From Candidatus Poribacteria bacterium (GTDB lineage: Bacteria > Poribacteria > WGA-4E > PCPOR2b), in the NCBI GenBank assembly GCA_022826645.1, contig JAJDUM010000044.1:1-64000 (forward strand): a stretch of 64,000 bases of DNA, read 5' to 3'. This document shows, in pieces, positions 50,714 through 60,564 of the stretch. Under the pieces are notes generated by a model that had not been told where the DNA came from, did no database searches, and saw nothing but the letters and a program-made list of their open reading frames with translations. Made by a program: the position numbers and the translations under genes. The stretch's first letter is position 1. Each line of letters starts with the position of its first letter.

Positions 50714-51598
50714 TCAAAAGATACGTACTCCCGTGCCACTCATGGGGGTTGCTCTACAAAAAGCAAAATCGCTCTCGAAATTCGTGGCCGCCAGATTCGC
50801 TTGAACCTCGCTTTGCATAAACGCAAACACCGTTGCGCCGCTTCCTGACATGAGCACCCCGCAGCTGCTTGGGTATTTGTTCAGTTCTGTTTTTATTTTA
50901 TTAATAGCGGGGTATTTCGAGAGAACAGGTACTTCTAAGCCGTTATAAAGATGGCGCGCGATGTCGACAAAATCGTCATTCCGCAAACAACGAACCAAGA
51001 TTGTAACATTTTTTTTCGGGCGAGTCAATGATAAATTGATCTGTTGGTAAGCCCAAGCGGTGGGACTTTCAAAGCCGGGATTTGCCAGCAAGATCCACGC
51101 CTTCCCCAAAGGCGGAAGCGGCGTTAAAATTTCACCGATACCGCGCCCAAGTGCGGCTCCACCCAGTATACAGAACGGCACGTCAGCACCGAGCTGCACG
51201 CCCAATCGCATCAGATCTGTTCGTGTGAAACCCAAATCGAACAGGGCGTTCATCCCACAAAGCACCGCAGCAGCATCCGCACTGCCGCCGCCAAGTCCCG
51301 CCGCAACCGGTATCCGTTTCTGTATCTTAATATCTACGCCGCTTAATTCAGGTATATCGTCAAGTAGCAGTTTCGCTGCGCGATAAGCAAGGTTGCGTGG
51401 GTCGCACGGCACATGTGGGTGTTCACAGTGCACACTGATCTGTCTATCAGGGCGTCTGCGGAGGTAGACGTCGTCGTGTAGTCCGATAGAATGAAAGATC
51501 GTTTCGATCTCGTGATACCCATCAGGACGTTTTCCAATTACGTCGAGGTACAGGTTGACCTTCGCGTGTGCATGTAGGCGTATGTCGAAATCTGCCAT
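50714..51598 (-). CDS. ispE: 4-diphosphocytidyl-2-C-methyl-D-erythritol kinase
   Basis: About 294 residues from the ATG at 51598. A GHMP kinase of the MEP isoprenoid pathway: HAKVNLYLDVIGKRPDGYHE at the start, IPVAAGLGGGSADAAAVL as the ATP loop, and CGVLMSGSGATVFAF near the end. Together with idi at 19.4 kb this supports a MEP route. The start lies within the end of the LolB-like gene, and the stop touches the tRNA-Gln gene. Confidence 0.93.
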   Translation of the reverse strand: MADFDIRLHAHAKVNLYLDVIGKRPDGYHEIETIFHSIGLHDDVYLRRRPDRQISVHCEHPHVPCDPRNLAYRAAKLLLDDIPELSGVDIKIQKRIPVAAGLGGGSADAAAVLCGMNALFDLGFTRTDLMRLGVQLGADVPFCILGGAALGRGIGEILTPLPPLGKAWILLANPGFESPTAWAYQQINLSLTRPKKNVTILVRCLRNDDFVDIARHLYNGLEVPVLSKYPAINKIKTELNKYPSSCGVLMSGSGATVFAFMQSEVQANLAATNFESDFAFCRATPMSGTGVRIF

Positions 51599-51599
51599 G

Positions 51600-52439
51600 T
51601 CATTTCCCCAAAATTCGACGTGGAGTACCGTGCTGCAAAAATCGCTCGAAATCAAACTTACTGTCATTGATATTAAGGTTGATTTCAGGTTTTACAATCC
51701 TCAGCATAACTCGCGTTTCTTCGATCGGACGTTCGATCTCAATTTTATGCGGTCTGAGGATGCCACCGACCTCTCGATAGTCTGAGAACTTTGCCCTCTG
51801 AATAGTCATACCGGTCGTATTTCGGATCTCCCAGTCACTGACCTGTGGCTCGGAATCACGCACAAAGATAGTTATCTGCTCAGTTTGACCGGAGACTATA
51901 CCGGGACGCGTCACCACATATTTTGCGCCGGAATGTGCTAACGCTAACTCGCTCGTTCGTCCGTCGAGAAAGGGGTTCGCGAAAATAGCGCTACGAACAT
52001 CAGATACCCGGAGATCTACCCCGAAAATTTCTTGGAGCACCTGATCTTCCAACGGTTCAAAAATCACCTCTTCTTCATTGACAAGATATAGCAGAAACTG
52101 ATTTCGTGCAGCAATAGCAACCACTCGGGGTTCATTCAGCGGACCCATCGCTTGAATATGCAGTAGATCGCCATCTGTCTCGGATTTTTTGTACCAAAGC
52201 GACTCTCGGACCTCTTCTGTTTTTCCCTCTTCCTCGATGGTCACAACCAGCTGTAGGATTCTCAAGGTCGAAGTCAAATCATAACTCAATTGGAGTTCCG
52301 CGAGAATTGGATTCAACTTTTCCGCGTCAGCGGGAGATAACTGAAAGGTTGCAGCCGAGCCCCCGCACCCAGTGAATGCTATCAGTATGCAAGTAATGCT
52401 TGCGAGGAGGGACCACATGAAACCTCTACAGGATTGCAT
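51600..52439 (-). CDS. LolB/DUF4292-like outer-membrane lipoprotein
   Basis: About 279 residues if started at the ATG at 52439, which gives a lipoprotein signal (MWSLLASITCILIAFTGC; lipobox AFTGC). Longer starts at 52535 overlap the preceding gene. The mature part is a beta-rich, LolA/LolB-type shell (LQLVVTIEEEGKTEEVRESL, VVAIAARNQFLLYLVNEEEV, ITIFVRDSEPQVSDWEIRN). In E. coli, lolB overlaps ispE in the same way, which supports a lipoprotein-insertion role. The start is not certain. Confidence 0.7.
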   Translation of the reverse strand: MQSCRGFMWSLLASITCILIAFTGCGGSAATFQLSPADAEKLNPILAELQLSYDLTSTLRILQLVVTIEEEGKTEEVRESLWYKKSETDGDLLHIQAMGPLNEPRVVAIAARNQFLLYLVNEEEVIFEPLEDQVLQEIFGVDLRVSDVRSAIFANPFLDGRTSELALAHSGAKYVVTRPGIVSGQTEQITIFVRDSEPQVSDWEIRNTTGMTIQRAKFSDYREVGGILRPHKIEIERPIEETRVMLRIVKPEINLNINDSKFDFERFLQHGTPRRILGK

Positions 52440-52536
52440 TAAGAACCTGTATGTCCCACGACCGACTCCGATTTTTGAGATCTCGAAAAAGGGACGTGAA
52501 ATGTTAAACATCAAACACGTGGGTCTAAAATTCATG

Positions 52537-53883
52537 TCATCGCCCTTGGGTGTCGATTCTTGAAATCTGCCACCCATTTTCAGATTCAGTCAATGAAAAA
52601 AATAGTTTGCCCGAGAGCATCGAGGGTGAGCTTCCTACCGGCGTTAAGGTGGCGAAATAATCTGCGTCAACTCTTGCTGTGCCGGTTTTGCCTTGAACGC
52701 GCAGCCTCTCCAACGAAAATTCAATTTGCGTAAATCTGCGGAACACATCCGCCATCTTTTTTCGCAACTGCTCGTAATCCTCACCATCTCTTAAATAACT
52801 AGGTGATATAGTTGCCATCAGCCCGGAAAGATCGCGATTTGTATAAGCGGTCGCATATCGGTGGATCACGCCTTCAATAGATCCTTGTGGCGTGATTATT
52901 GGGTCCGCCTCTAACGCTGAAAAATCCTCGAAAGCGGGGGCAGCTATGTCTGACGCCGACGCCGCGGTCGATTCCTCTGCGAAAATCGCATCAAGCATCC
53001 GTTCATCAGCAGTATCGTGGCTTGCTGGCATTGAAGACGCTTCGTCCTTCTTCTCAAGTCCATAAATCTCGATTTCAGTCAGGCGAATCGTCCCGCGCAT
53101 AGAACGGAGACTGGTGCGACTATATATGCCGCGAACGAAGCCAACAGAACGCCGTTTGTCGTAGATTTCCGTGTCATTTGTCAGCCGAATAAGCAACCGA
53201 ATCCGTGACGTCCGCACCGGTTTAAAGCGCACGACAACGCGGCCCTGCTTGTTGTTACGGATACTGTTATGTTGGTCTCCAATTTTTTTGCCGATCCGAT
53301 CAACGTTCTTCCAACCGTTTGCGTAGGGTGTCCAATATTGCACAACAAAGTCACTGATACCGTACTGTCTGGCGGGATACTTCTCCGAATCAACGGTGTG
53401 GACAATAACACGGGTGACCAGTTCTTCCTCCGGGAACTGCATAACAGCCCACCCCACCGCTGAAGATCCAGTGCTATCCATTCCTGACCCGTAAAGATCT
53501 ACGCTGCCGTAATCTCTCTGATTTCTATCCTGTCGGGGGCGTCTTGCGGCTGCCCCCATGCCGAAGCTTGCTAACTGCTCACGTTCTCCTACCTCGAGAT
53601 ATCCTCCATATTCATATTCACCGTCAAAGCGCGATTCCCACCCCTCACCTTTATCCCAATCTTGGGAGCTAACGATCCCGTTTGTCAAGGTTGCAGCGGG
53701 GTGATCAGGGTTATCTTGAGAGACATAAATCACCCCTCCATTTTCAGGCAGAGCATAGTTGACAAGCTGTTTGTCAATTTCACTCGCCTCAGTAAAAACC
53801 TGCTTTAGCGGTGTCTGGCAGCAACAGATCAATGCCACATATGCAATAATGAAAGTTATGGTCTGAAAATTCTTCATAGACAT
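52537..53883 (-). CDS. Exported protein with galactose-binding-like and NTF2-like domains
   Basis: A 448-residue protein with a short signal sequence ending near ALICCCQ, possibly a lipoprotein. The middle third (ISDFVVQYWTPYANGWKNVD, VVVRFKPVRTSRIRLLIRLT, RLTEIEIYGLEK) has the pattern of an F5/8-type, discoidin-like carbohydrate-binding domain. The last 120 residues (IEGVIHRYATAYTNRDLSGLM) look like a SnoaL/NTF2-like domain. No catalytic residues can be assigned. The start codon lacks a clear ribosome binding site. Confidence 0.65.
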   Translation of the reverse strand: MSMKNFQTITFIIAYVALICCCQTPLKQVFTEASEIDKQLVNYALPENGGVIYVSQDNPDHPAATLTNGIVSSQDWDKGEGWESRFDGEYEYGGYLEVGEREQLASFGMGAAARRPRQDRNQRDYGSVDLYGSGMDSTGSSAVGWAVMQFPEEELVTRVIVHTVDSEKYPARQYGISDFVVQYWTPYANGWKNVDRIGKKIGDQHNSIRNNKQGRVVVRFKPVRTSRIRLLIRLTNDTEIYDKRRSVGFVRGIYSRTSLRSMRGTIRLTEIEIYGLEKKDEASSMPASHDTADERMLDAIFAEESTAASASDIAAPAFEDFSALEADPIITPQGSIEGVIHRYATAYTNRDLSGLMATISPSYLRDGEDYEQLRKKMADVFRRFTQIEFSLERLRVQGKTGTARVDADYFATLTPVGSSPSMLSGKLFFSLTESENGWQISRIDTQGR

Positions 53884-53966
53884 TTACCGGGGAACCCTCA
53901 AGAATGGGCTGCGGGTGTAGAGCCATGTTTCCATAGATGGTTGGCTTCGGACGAATACATCCCGTG

Positions 53967-55241
53967 TTAAAGTTTCTCAACTATGGCCACTGTTTTTGCG
54001 ACAATCAGGTCCTCAATCCCCTTTGCAAACGGGGCAGGGCGCAAAAAGTAGAAGTGTGAGCCATCTACCTCGTATCCGCCGAGATCGTACGTCTCCTTGC
54101 TTGGCACATACGCGATTAAACCATTGCTGTAAGCCACTGTGATCGTCGTTGCAGGTTGGAGTGCGCTTTTGATGTGTAGACCTATTTCGGCTAACACCTC
54201 ACCGCCGAGGAAAACTGCTCGTATCGTTTCGTTGAACTGTATCACCTGAATTTCCTGCGGACAACTCTTGGGCAATCCGCCTGCTTCACATAGCTTGAGC
54301 ATTTCTGATGCCCAATGTCTGATAAACGGATTGGTGTGGTTTTCCGCCTGATTTTGGAGAGTGGCAGCATCGGGTAGTTCGGAATAAGGCAGATGATGAA
54401 ATTCATTTGTGATACACAATCCTTCAGCACTTACTGGAGTTTGGTTCCGTTGGGACTCCATTACCTCAGTCGCAATGCGTTCGGATGCGACTTCCAATTC
54501 TTCGAGGGAAGGTGTGTTAAACCCGTCGTTCTCTCCTCTAAACCAAGGACGAATATTTCCCGCACAGCCGGTCGAAAAAAAGGACGGTGCGCCTGTTTGT
54601 TTGCTCAGCGCACGACACAGAAAGCCAGGGTAATCCCCACCAAGCAGATACCCGCCTCGGCTTGTTGGGTGGCATCCGAAAATAGTTAGGCTGCCAATCA
54701 GTTCCCCGCCTACATTGCTGAACCAGAGTGTATCTAGATCCTGATCCATCGGGCCATCCGGATTTGGTGCGAATAGCACACCTCCCTTACCATCGGGCAG
54801 GCGACGACTGACCCCAAATTCCGAGCGCCCCCTTGAAAATGCGACTGTTCCTTCAACCTGTTGAGTCTTTGCCGAAACCGAAACGTCAACAAGCCGGTTC
54901 AGGAGAAATTCGGCGTACCCTTTCTCAACCTCGCCCGGCATCGCCATTGGATAGAAGAACGGGGCACAATGGGTGTGCGTCGCCGTTAAAACGACTTGAC
55001 GCGGTAACAAGCCGACAGATTCTGCAATCCGGTTCTTCGCTGCTGCTGCGTAGGCGAGGTCGTATCCGATGAGGTCTGCCGTTAAAATCAATGCCTCGTC
55101 TGTGTCACCAGTGATAGAGATAGCTCCCGCGATGAGCGACTGATAGATGCCTTCCGATCTGTGGTCGCGGTTTCCATAGCCCGTTAGCCAGACAGGCTGC
55201 TGAGGTGTTATGTCAATGCTCGCAATACCAATCTTTGTCAT
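53967..55241 (-). CDS. Neutral/alkaline ceramidase-like hydrolase (N-terminal domain only)
   Basis: A 424-residue protein. GIASIDITPQQPVWLTGYGN, ALILTADLIGYD, VVLTATHTHCAPFF (zinc-ligand histidines) and GCHPTSRGG are the marks of the neutral/alkaline non-lysosomal ceramidase N-domain. The GSPNGY-type segment (AYSNGLIAYVPSKETYD) closes the active site. Full ceramidases are about 650 residues or more; here the C-terminal Ig-like domain is missing, as in many bacterial homologues. No signal peptide. The substrate is probably an amide, not necessarily ceramide. Confidence 0.85.
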   Translation of the reverse strand: MTKIGIASIDITPQQPVWLTGYGNRDHRSEGIYQSLIAGAISITGDTDEALILTADLIGYDLAYAAAAKNRIAESVGLLPRQVVLTATHTHCAPFFYPMAMPGEVEKGYAEFLLNRLVDVSVSAKTQQVEGTVAFSRGRSEFGVSRRLPDGKGGVLFAPNPDGPMDQDLDTLWFSNVGGELIGSLTIFGCHPTSRGGYLLGGDYPGFLCRALSKQTGAPSFFSTGCAGNIRPWFRGENDGFNTPSLEELEVASERIATEVMESQRNQTPVSAEGLCITNEFHHLPYSELPDAATLQNQAENHTNPFIRHWASEMLKLCEAGGLPKSCPQEIQVIQFNETIRAVFLGGEVLAEIGLHIKSALQPATTITVAYSNGLIAYVPSKETYDLGGYEVDGSHFYFLRPAPFAKGIEDLIVAKTVAIVEKL

Positions 55242-55436
55242 GAACTTCCTCGTTTCACACTTGCCGGTTTCATTAGGATTTACTGAGGGGCATATTTTCT
55301 CTTATATTCCTCATTTTACCATAATCGAGAGTATTGGACAAGTGTGAAGGGAATACGGGAAATCCGCAGATCTGAAGTTGCAGAGCAGTTAATTCTGCTG
55401 ATTTGTCGGTATGCCTATTTCGATGCGCTTATGATA

Positions 55437-55466
55437 TTGCACAAGAGAGCAAAAATGGGGTATACT
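55437..55466 (+). promoter_or_regulatory. Probable housekeeping promoter upstream of leuC
   Basis: TTGCAC (55437-55442) and TATACT (55461-55466) are separated by 18 bases, close to the sigma-70 pattern. The predicted start site lies about 50 bases before the leuC ATG. No leader peptide or leucine attenuator is visible between them. Confidence 0.5.
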
Positions 55467-55525
55467 AAAATAACATCCGAAATTAAAACAAATTTTCATA
55501 AGCTGTTCATACGCAGGAGAGATAG

Positions 55526-56929
55526 ATGACACCGAAAACGATGTTTGAAAAAATTTGGGATGCACACATTGTCCACGAAATACCGGGCGAAACGACGATC
55601 CTCTATATCGACACCCACCTTGTTCATGAAATTACCTCCGCGCAGGCGTTTGAGGGACTCCGTCTCGCGGGGCGCAAGGTCCGCAAGCCCGATCTCACTT
55701 TCGCAACCATGGATCACAATGTGCCTACCACAAACCGACTGCTTCCGATCCAGGATGAAATTGCTGCTAAACAGATGGAGGTCTTAGCGCAGAACTGCGC
55801 TGAAACTGGCATCACGCTGTACGACTTGCATAGCCCCAATCAGGGAATCGTACATGTGATCGGTCCCGAACTTGGCATCACCCAACCGGGAAAGACGATA
55901 GTTTGTGGTGACAGTCACACCTCAACGCATGGGGCATTGGGCGCACTTGCTATCGGGATAGGAACCAGTGAGGTGGAACATGTCTTGGCGACACAGTGCC
56001 TCTTGCAACAGCGCCCCCAAACCTTCAAAATCGACATTGACGGTACACTCGGACGCGGTGTTACCGCAAAAGACATCATTTTGGGAATTATCGGCAGAAT
56101 CGGAACGGCCGGCGGCACCGGCTCCGTCATTGAATACACCGGCTCTGCCATTCGGGCGTTGAGCGTTGAGGAGCGGATGACAGTCTGCAACATGTCCATA
56201 GAAGCGGGGGCACGTGCCGGCATGATTGCCCCCGATGATAAGACGTTTGAATACCTCGCCGGTCGTGAATTCTGTCCACAGGACGAGGCATTCGATCGCG
56301 CTGTCGAAAAGTGGAAACAGCTGCCAACAGATGAGGGAGCGGTCTACGACAAATCAATTGCGATTGACGCTGCAACCCTCGCACCTCAAGTTACATGGGG
56401 AACGAATCCAGGCATGGTGACCGAAGTCACGGGACAGGTGCCGGATCCGGACAAGATGCCGACGCAGGATGAGAAACAGGCAGCGGAACACGCGTTGGAA
56501 TATATGGACCTAAAGCCCCTAACGCCGATTGAGGAAATTCAGATCGATAAGGTGTTCATCGGGAGTTGTACCAATTCACGGATTGATGATCTGCGTGTCG
56601 CCGCTGAGGTTGCCAAGGGACGTAAGGTTGATCCAACAGTAAACGCTCTCGTTGTGCCGGGGTCGCAGGCGGTCAAACGAGAGGCGGAAGCAGAAGGTTT
56701 AGACGAAATTTTCCGTGAGGCAGGTTTTGAATGGCGTGAGTCCGGTTGTAGCATGTGTCTCGGTATGAATCCCGATATTTTAATGCCGGGCGAGCGGTGT
56801 GCAAGTACATCGAACCGAAACTTTGAGGGCAGACAGGGCAAGGGAGGACGAACGCATCTCGTCAGTCCACAGATGGCTGCAGGCGCTGCGATTTCTGGGC
56901 ATTTTGTGGATATTCGAACGTGGGAGTAG
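55526..56929 (+). CDS. leuC: 3-isopropylmalate dehydratase large subunit
   Basis: A 467-residue aconitase-family enzyme of leucine synthesis. [45 protein letters not shown] and [12 protein letters not shown] carry the substrate and iron-sulfur residues (cysteines near 349, 409 and 412). GGAGAG precedes the ATG. The small subunit leuD is not adjacent: the next gene runs the other way. The two subunit genes must therefore be separated in this genome. Confidence 0.94.
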   Translation: MTPKTMFEKIWDAHIVHEIPGETTILYIDTHLVHEITSAQAFEGLRLAGRKVRKPDLTFATMDHNVPTTNRLLPIQDEIAAKQMEVLAQNCAETGITLYDLHSPNQGIVHVIGPELGITQPGKTIVCGDSHTSTHGALGALAIGIGTSEVEHVLATQCLLQQRPQTFKIDIDGTLGRGVTAKDIILGIIGRIGTAGGTGSVIEYTGSAIRALSVEERMTVCNMSIEAGARAGMIAPDDKTFEYLAGREFCPQDEAFDRAVEKWKQLPTDEGAVYDKSIAIDAATLAPQVTWGTNPGMVTEVTGQVPDPDKMPTQDEKQAAEHALEYMDLKPLTPIEEIQIDKVFIGSCTNSRIDDLRVAAEVAKGRKVDPTVNALVVPGSQAVKREAEAEGLDEIFREAGFEWRESGCSMCLGMNPDILMPGERCASTSNRNFEGRQGKGGRTHLVSPQMAAGAAISGHFVDIRTWE

Positions 56930-57009
56930 TCACGTATTGATTCCTCTATTCAGGGTATAATCGGGTTTGTAGTGAAAATTTCCATTCTTATAAGCTAGAT
57001 ATGCTCATT

Positions 57010-59208
57010 TCATGGATTGCCGAATAGACTTATTTGTTCAGGAGCGGAAGCCTCACGTCGCTTGGCAAGTTCATTCTGAGCTGCGGTATCACCTTGTTTA
57101 GCAGCCTTGCGAAACCATTCGATAGCCGCTTCACTGTCTTGAAAAACGCCCCTGCCATTGGCGTACATCACACCAAGTTTATATTGGGCTTTAGGATAAC
57201 CTTTTCGATGATTGGCATAACCTTGTTGGGCAGCTTCTTGGTACCATTTGACTACTTCCGCATCGTCTTGAGGAACACCTCTACCCTCTTCATACATCTT
57301 GCCAAGTCTGTACTGGGCTTGTTGAGTCGCTTGCCAATCAGTGGAATAGCGTTGTTGAGCAGCTTTTCGATACCATTTAACCGCCTCTACATCGTTTTGA
57401 GAGACCCCTCTGCCATTGGCATACATGATTCCAAGAAGTAGTTGGTCAACAGCAGACCCAAATTTAACGATATCGCTATACCACTTGAACGCTTCTTCAT
57501 CGTCCGGTCCAATACCTCTGTCCGCATCATACATCTTGCTAAGTTTTTGCCATGTTCTGGCACTCCGCTGTTTTGCGGCTTTTCGATACCATTTGACTGC
57601 CTCTTCATCGTTCTGCTCTACCCCTTTGCCATATTCATATATCTCCCCAAGTTTATACTGGGCTGTGGTATGTCTTTGTTTTGCGGCTTTTCGATACCAT
57701 TCGATTGCCTTCCCGCTGTCCTGTTCGACACCTCTGCCCTCTTCATATACCTTGCCAAGAGTATATAGGGCTCCGTATAATCCCCTGTCAGCGGCTTTCT
57801 GATACCATTCGATCGCTTTCCTGCTGTCCTGTTCGACGCCTCTACCACCTTCATATATCTTGCCAAGAGTATATAGAGCTCCGTGTAATCCCCTGTCAGC
57901 GGCTTTCTGATACCATTCGATTGCCTTCTTACTGTCTTGTTCAACTCCCTTGCCATCTTCGTACATCTTGCCAAGTTTGTACTGTGCTTCGGCGTGTCCT
58001 TGTTCTGCAGCTTTGCGAAACCACTTGGTCGCCTCTACTTTATAATCTTCGACCTCGCTATAGTCTCTGAGGCAGACTTCAATATCTTCATCCATTTCAA
58101 TATCTTCATATATCTCGCCAAGTTTGTACTGTGCTTCGGCGTGTCCTTGTTCTGCAGCTTCAATATACCAATAAAGTGCCTCTGCCTTAGAGACTTCATA
58201 GTACTCGATGAAGTCTCTGACATCACTATCTTTACCTTCATATATTTCACCAAGTCTGTACTGTGCTTCAGCATGTCCTTGCTCTGCGGCTTGGTGATAC
58301 CATTGGAACGCCTCCTGATCACGGAAATCATCTTCACACATTTGGCCGAGGGTATGTTGTGCTTCAGCATGTCCTTGTTCTGCGGCTTTTTGATACCATT
58401 TGACCGCCTCATCTTCATCCGAAACGGCCGCACCGTACTTATACATGTTACCAACGCGGAACTGGGCTTCGACATGTCCTTGTTGGGCAGCGTCGCGATA
58501 GTACTTGAACGCTGCACTACGGGACCGGGACCCTCCTTTACCAGCTGCCCACATTTCGCCAAGACGGAACTGGGCATCGGCATCGCCTTGACGAGCACGC
58601 GGGAACAATTCTGATCGTTCTTTCTCTTCTACTTCAATCCGTTCTTCATATTCCCTAAGTACCTTCAACGCTGCACTACTTGAGCTACCTTCAAGATATT
58701 CAATCGCCATCTGCACGATAAATCCTGGGCTAAATCTACCATGTTCCCTGTCTAGGAAATGTCCCTTGTTTAGGATGTGTCGGATGAGAGGAAGAAATTG
58801 ATCGAGCGAATCGGGATAGATTTGGAGGTGGGCAAACAATTGATAAATCGCTTTGTTCCTTAGATTTGAGTGGATCGATTTTAACCGGGGTTCAAGATAA
58901 GTGCAAAATTTACCGCTGAGCCGCTTTAACTGGTCAACTATTCGCATGTCAGGTTTCTTGGTAGCTGCTTCTATAATCGTCTGAAGATTGGTGCTTTCTT
59001 CTTTCCCTCTCAAAAGGGCGTGGCAGTTTCCGCAGAGGGTGATACCGTTGTCAATCTCGGTAGCAAAGTCACGATATTTTTCTAACGGTTTGATATGGTG
59101 TATATGGAGATTGAGATGTACTCCACATATACGACAAGCATCTTCATCGCGCAGTCTGATATCTCGTCTCCACCGTTTATATTCTGGTGATTTGCGAATA
59201 TCTTGCAT
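57010..59208 (-). CDS. HNH endonuclease domain fused to about 14 Sel1-like repeats
   Basis: A 732-residue protein. Residues 22-65 form a classic HNH nuclease: CRICGVHLNLHIHHI (C25, C28, H37-H38), NGITLCGNCHALL (N54, C59, C62, H63). A helical linker (about 70-205) follows. Then about 14 Sel1-type repeats fill 206-715 with the pattern AEAQYxLGxMYExGxGVxQD-EAxKWYRKAAEQG. Sel1 repeats bind proteins. No signal peptide is present, so it acts in the cytoplasm. It follows a shorter Sel1 protein by 34 bases in the thiamine-operon transcript. Confidence 0.88.
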   Translation of the reverse strand: MQDIRKSPEYKRWRRDIRLRDEDACRICGVHLNLHIHHIKPLEKYRDFATEIDNGITLCGNCHALLRGKEESTNLQTIIEAATKKPDMRIVDQLKRLSGKFCTYLEPRLKSIHSNLRNKAIYQLFAHLQIYPDSLDQFLPLIRHILNKGHFLDREHGRFSPGFIVQMAIEYLEGSSSSAALKVLREYEERIEVEEKERSELFPRARQGDADAQFRLGEMWAAGKGGSRSRSAAFKYYRDAAQQGHVEAQFRVGNMYKYGAAVSDEDEAVKWYQKAAEQGHAEAQHTLGQMCEDDFRDQEAFQWYHQAAEQGHAEAQYRLGEIYEGKDSDVRDFIEYYEVSKAEALYWYIEAAEQGHAEAQYKLGEIYEDIEMDEDIEVCLRDYSEVEDYKVEATKWFRKAAEQGHAEAQYKLGKMYEDGKGVEQDSKKAIEWYQKAADRGLHGALYTLGKIYEGGRGVEQDSRKAIEWYQKAADRGLYGALYTLGKVYEEGRGVEQDSGKAIEWYRKAAKQRHTTAQYKLGEIYEYGKGVEQNDEEAVKWYRKAAKQRSARTWQKLSKMYDADRGIGPDDEEAFKWYSDIVKFGSAVDQLLLGIMYANGRGVSQNDVEAVKWYRKAAQQRYSTDWQATQQAQYRLGKMYEEGRGVPQDDAEVVKWYQEAAQQGYANHRKGYPKAQYKLGVMYANGRGVFQDSEAAIEWFRKAAKQGDTAAQNELAKRREASAPEQISLFGNP

Positions 59209-59241
59209 AGGAATTTCCCCATCTCATAGAGGATAGTGATG

Positions 59242-59772
59242 TTATTCCTTTGTTTGCCTCTTGATTGCTTTTGCGTCGTTCTGCTCAATGCCTCTACCAT
59301 TTTGGTACAGCCAATCAAGATTATCTTGAGCTGCGAAATAGCCACCTTCAGCGGCTTTTCGATACCACTTCACCGCCTCCGCATCACTTTGCGGGACACC
59401 TCTGCCGTGCTGATACATCCAGCCAAGGTTGTCTTGGGCTTTTGCGAGATTGCCACCCTCAGCAGCTTTGCGAAACCATTTGACCGCTTCCACATCGTCT
59501 TGCGGGACACCTCTGCCGTGCTGATACATCCAACCAAGATTGTCCTGAGCTATTGCATAACCTTGTTGGGCAGCTTTTCGATACCATTTAATCGCATCTC
59601 TGTCATCCTGAGGGACTCCCCTCCCATTTTGATACATCCAACCGAGGTCATTCTGAGCGGCGGGATCTCCATTCCCGGCAAGTTGTTGCAACTGCTTTAA
59701 TGTTTCTGTTTCCGGTGTTTGTCCTGCGGCTTCAATCCGTTGATGTCTTGATGGTGTGTGGTCATCTGACAT
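59242..59772 (-). CDS. Sel1-repeat protein
   Basis: A 176-residue cytoplasmic protein with four Sel1-like repeats (AAQNDLGWMYQNGRGVPQDD, then units with AIAQDNLGWMYQHGRGVPQD). The repeats are nearly identical to one another and of the same style as those in the HNH fusion. There is no enzyme domain. It starts 16 bases after thiG and ends 34 before the HNH-Sel1 gene, so all are likely on one transcript. A partner or inhibitor of the HNH protein is a guess. Confidence 0.85.
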   Translation of the reverse strand: MSDDHTPSRHQRIEAAGQTPETETLKQLQQLAGNGDPAAQNDLGWMYQNGRGVPQDDRDAIKWYRKAAQQGYAIAQDNLGWMYQHGRGVPQDDVEAVKWFRKAAEGGNLAKAQDNLGWMYQHGRGVPQSDAEAVKWYRKAAEGGYFAAQDNLDWLYQNGRGIEQNDAKAIKRQTKE

Positions 59773-59787
59773 GGGAATTTTCCTTAA

Positions 59788-60564
59788 TTATTCTTGACCA
59801 ATCATACCTTCCAAAGGACTCGAAGCTGTCGCGTAGAGTTTTCTTGGAATCCGTCCCGCCAGAAATGCCTCTCTACCCGCCTCAACCGCCTTTCGCATAG
59901 CACTTGCCATCAGTACCGGCTGACGGGCTTTGGCAACCGCCGTGCTGAGTAGTACGCCGTCGCAGCCGAGCTCCATCGCGATCGCTGCGTCAGAGGCAGT
60001 TCCCACTCCTGCATCAACAATCACGGGCACACTGACCGTGTCACGAATGATCTGAATGTTGTAAGGATTCCGGATGCCCATACCCGATCCGATCGGCGCA
60101 CCCAACGGCATCACCGTTGCACACCCGATGTCCTCCAACTTCTTACACGTAATCGGATCATCGTTGCAGTACGGCATCACAGTGAACCCATCTTTAACCA
60201 ACGTCGCTGCTGCAGGCAACAACTGCTCAACATCGGGAAAGAGTGTCTGATCATCGCCAATAACCTCCAGCTTAACAAGAGAGGTATCGAGCGCCTCACG
60301 CGCCAGTTGGGCTGTTAACACAGCGTCCTTCGCTGTGAAGCAGCCTGAGGTGTTGGGTAAGATCGTGTATCCCTTCTCGCGGAGGAGATTGAATAAATTC
60401 TCCCCTGAAGCGTCGCTGAGTTTTACTCGACGCATGGCGACGGTGGCAATTTCCGCTCCGCTCGCTTCGAGCGACCTGATCATTAGGTCGAAGTTGGGGT
60501 AACCGGCGGTACCGATTAAAAGTCGGGATTGATAAACGGTATCACCAATTTTGATTCCTTCCAT
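59788..60564 (-). CDS. thiG: Thiazole synthase
   Basis: A 258-residue TIM barrel that builds the thiazole phosphate of thiamine. The Schiff-base lysine lies in [16 protein letters not shown] (K98). [26 protein letters not shown] and [17 protein letters not shown] complete the active site and phosphate site. Its first codons overlap the end of the DNA methyltransferase gene by 23 bases, and GAGGAAA within that gene serves as the ribosome binding site. Confidence 0.94.
   Translation of the reverse strand: MEGIKIGDTVYQSRLLIGTAGYPNFDLMIRSLEASGAEIATVAMRRVKLSDASGENLFNLLREKGYTILPNTSGCFTAKDAVLTAQLAREALDTSLVKLEVIGDDQTLFPDVEQLLPAAATLVKDGFTVMPYCNDDPITCKKLEDIGCATVMPLGAPIGSGMGIRNPYNIQIIRDTVSVPVIVDAGVGTASDAAIAMELGCDGVLLSTAVAKARQPVLMASAMRKAVEAGREAFLAGRIPRKLYATASSPLEGMIGQE

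Noticed and set aside
56937-56961. TTGATT and TATAAT as a promoter
   Set aside because: The spacing is only 13 bases and no plus-strand gene follows.
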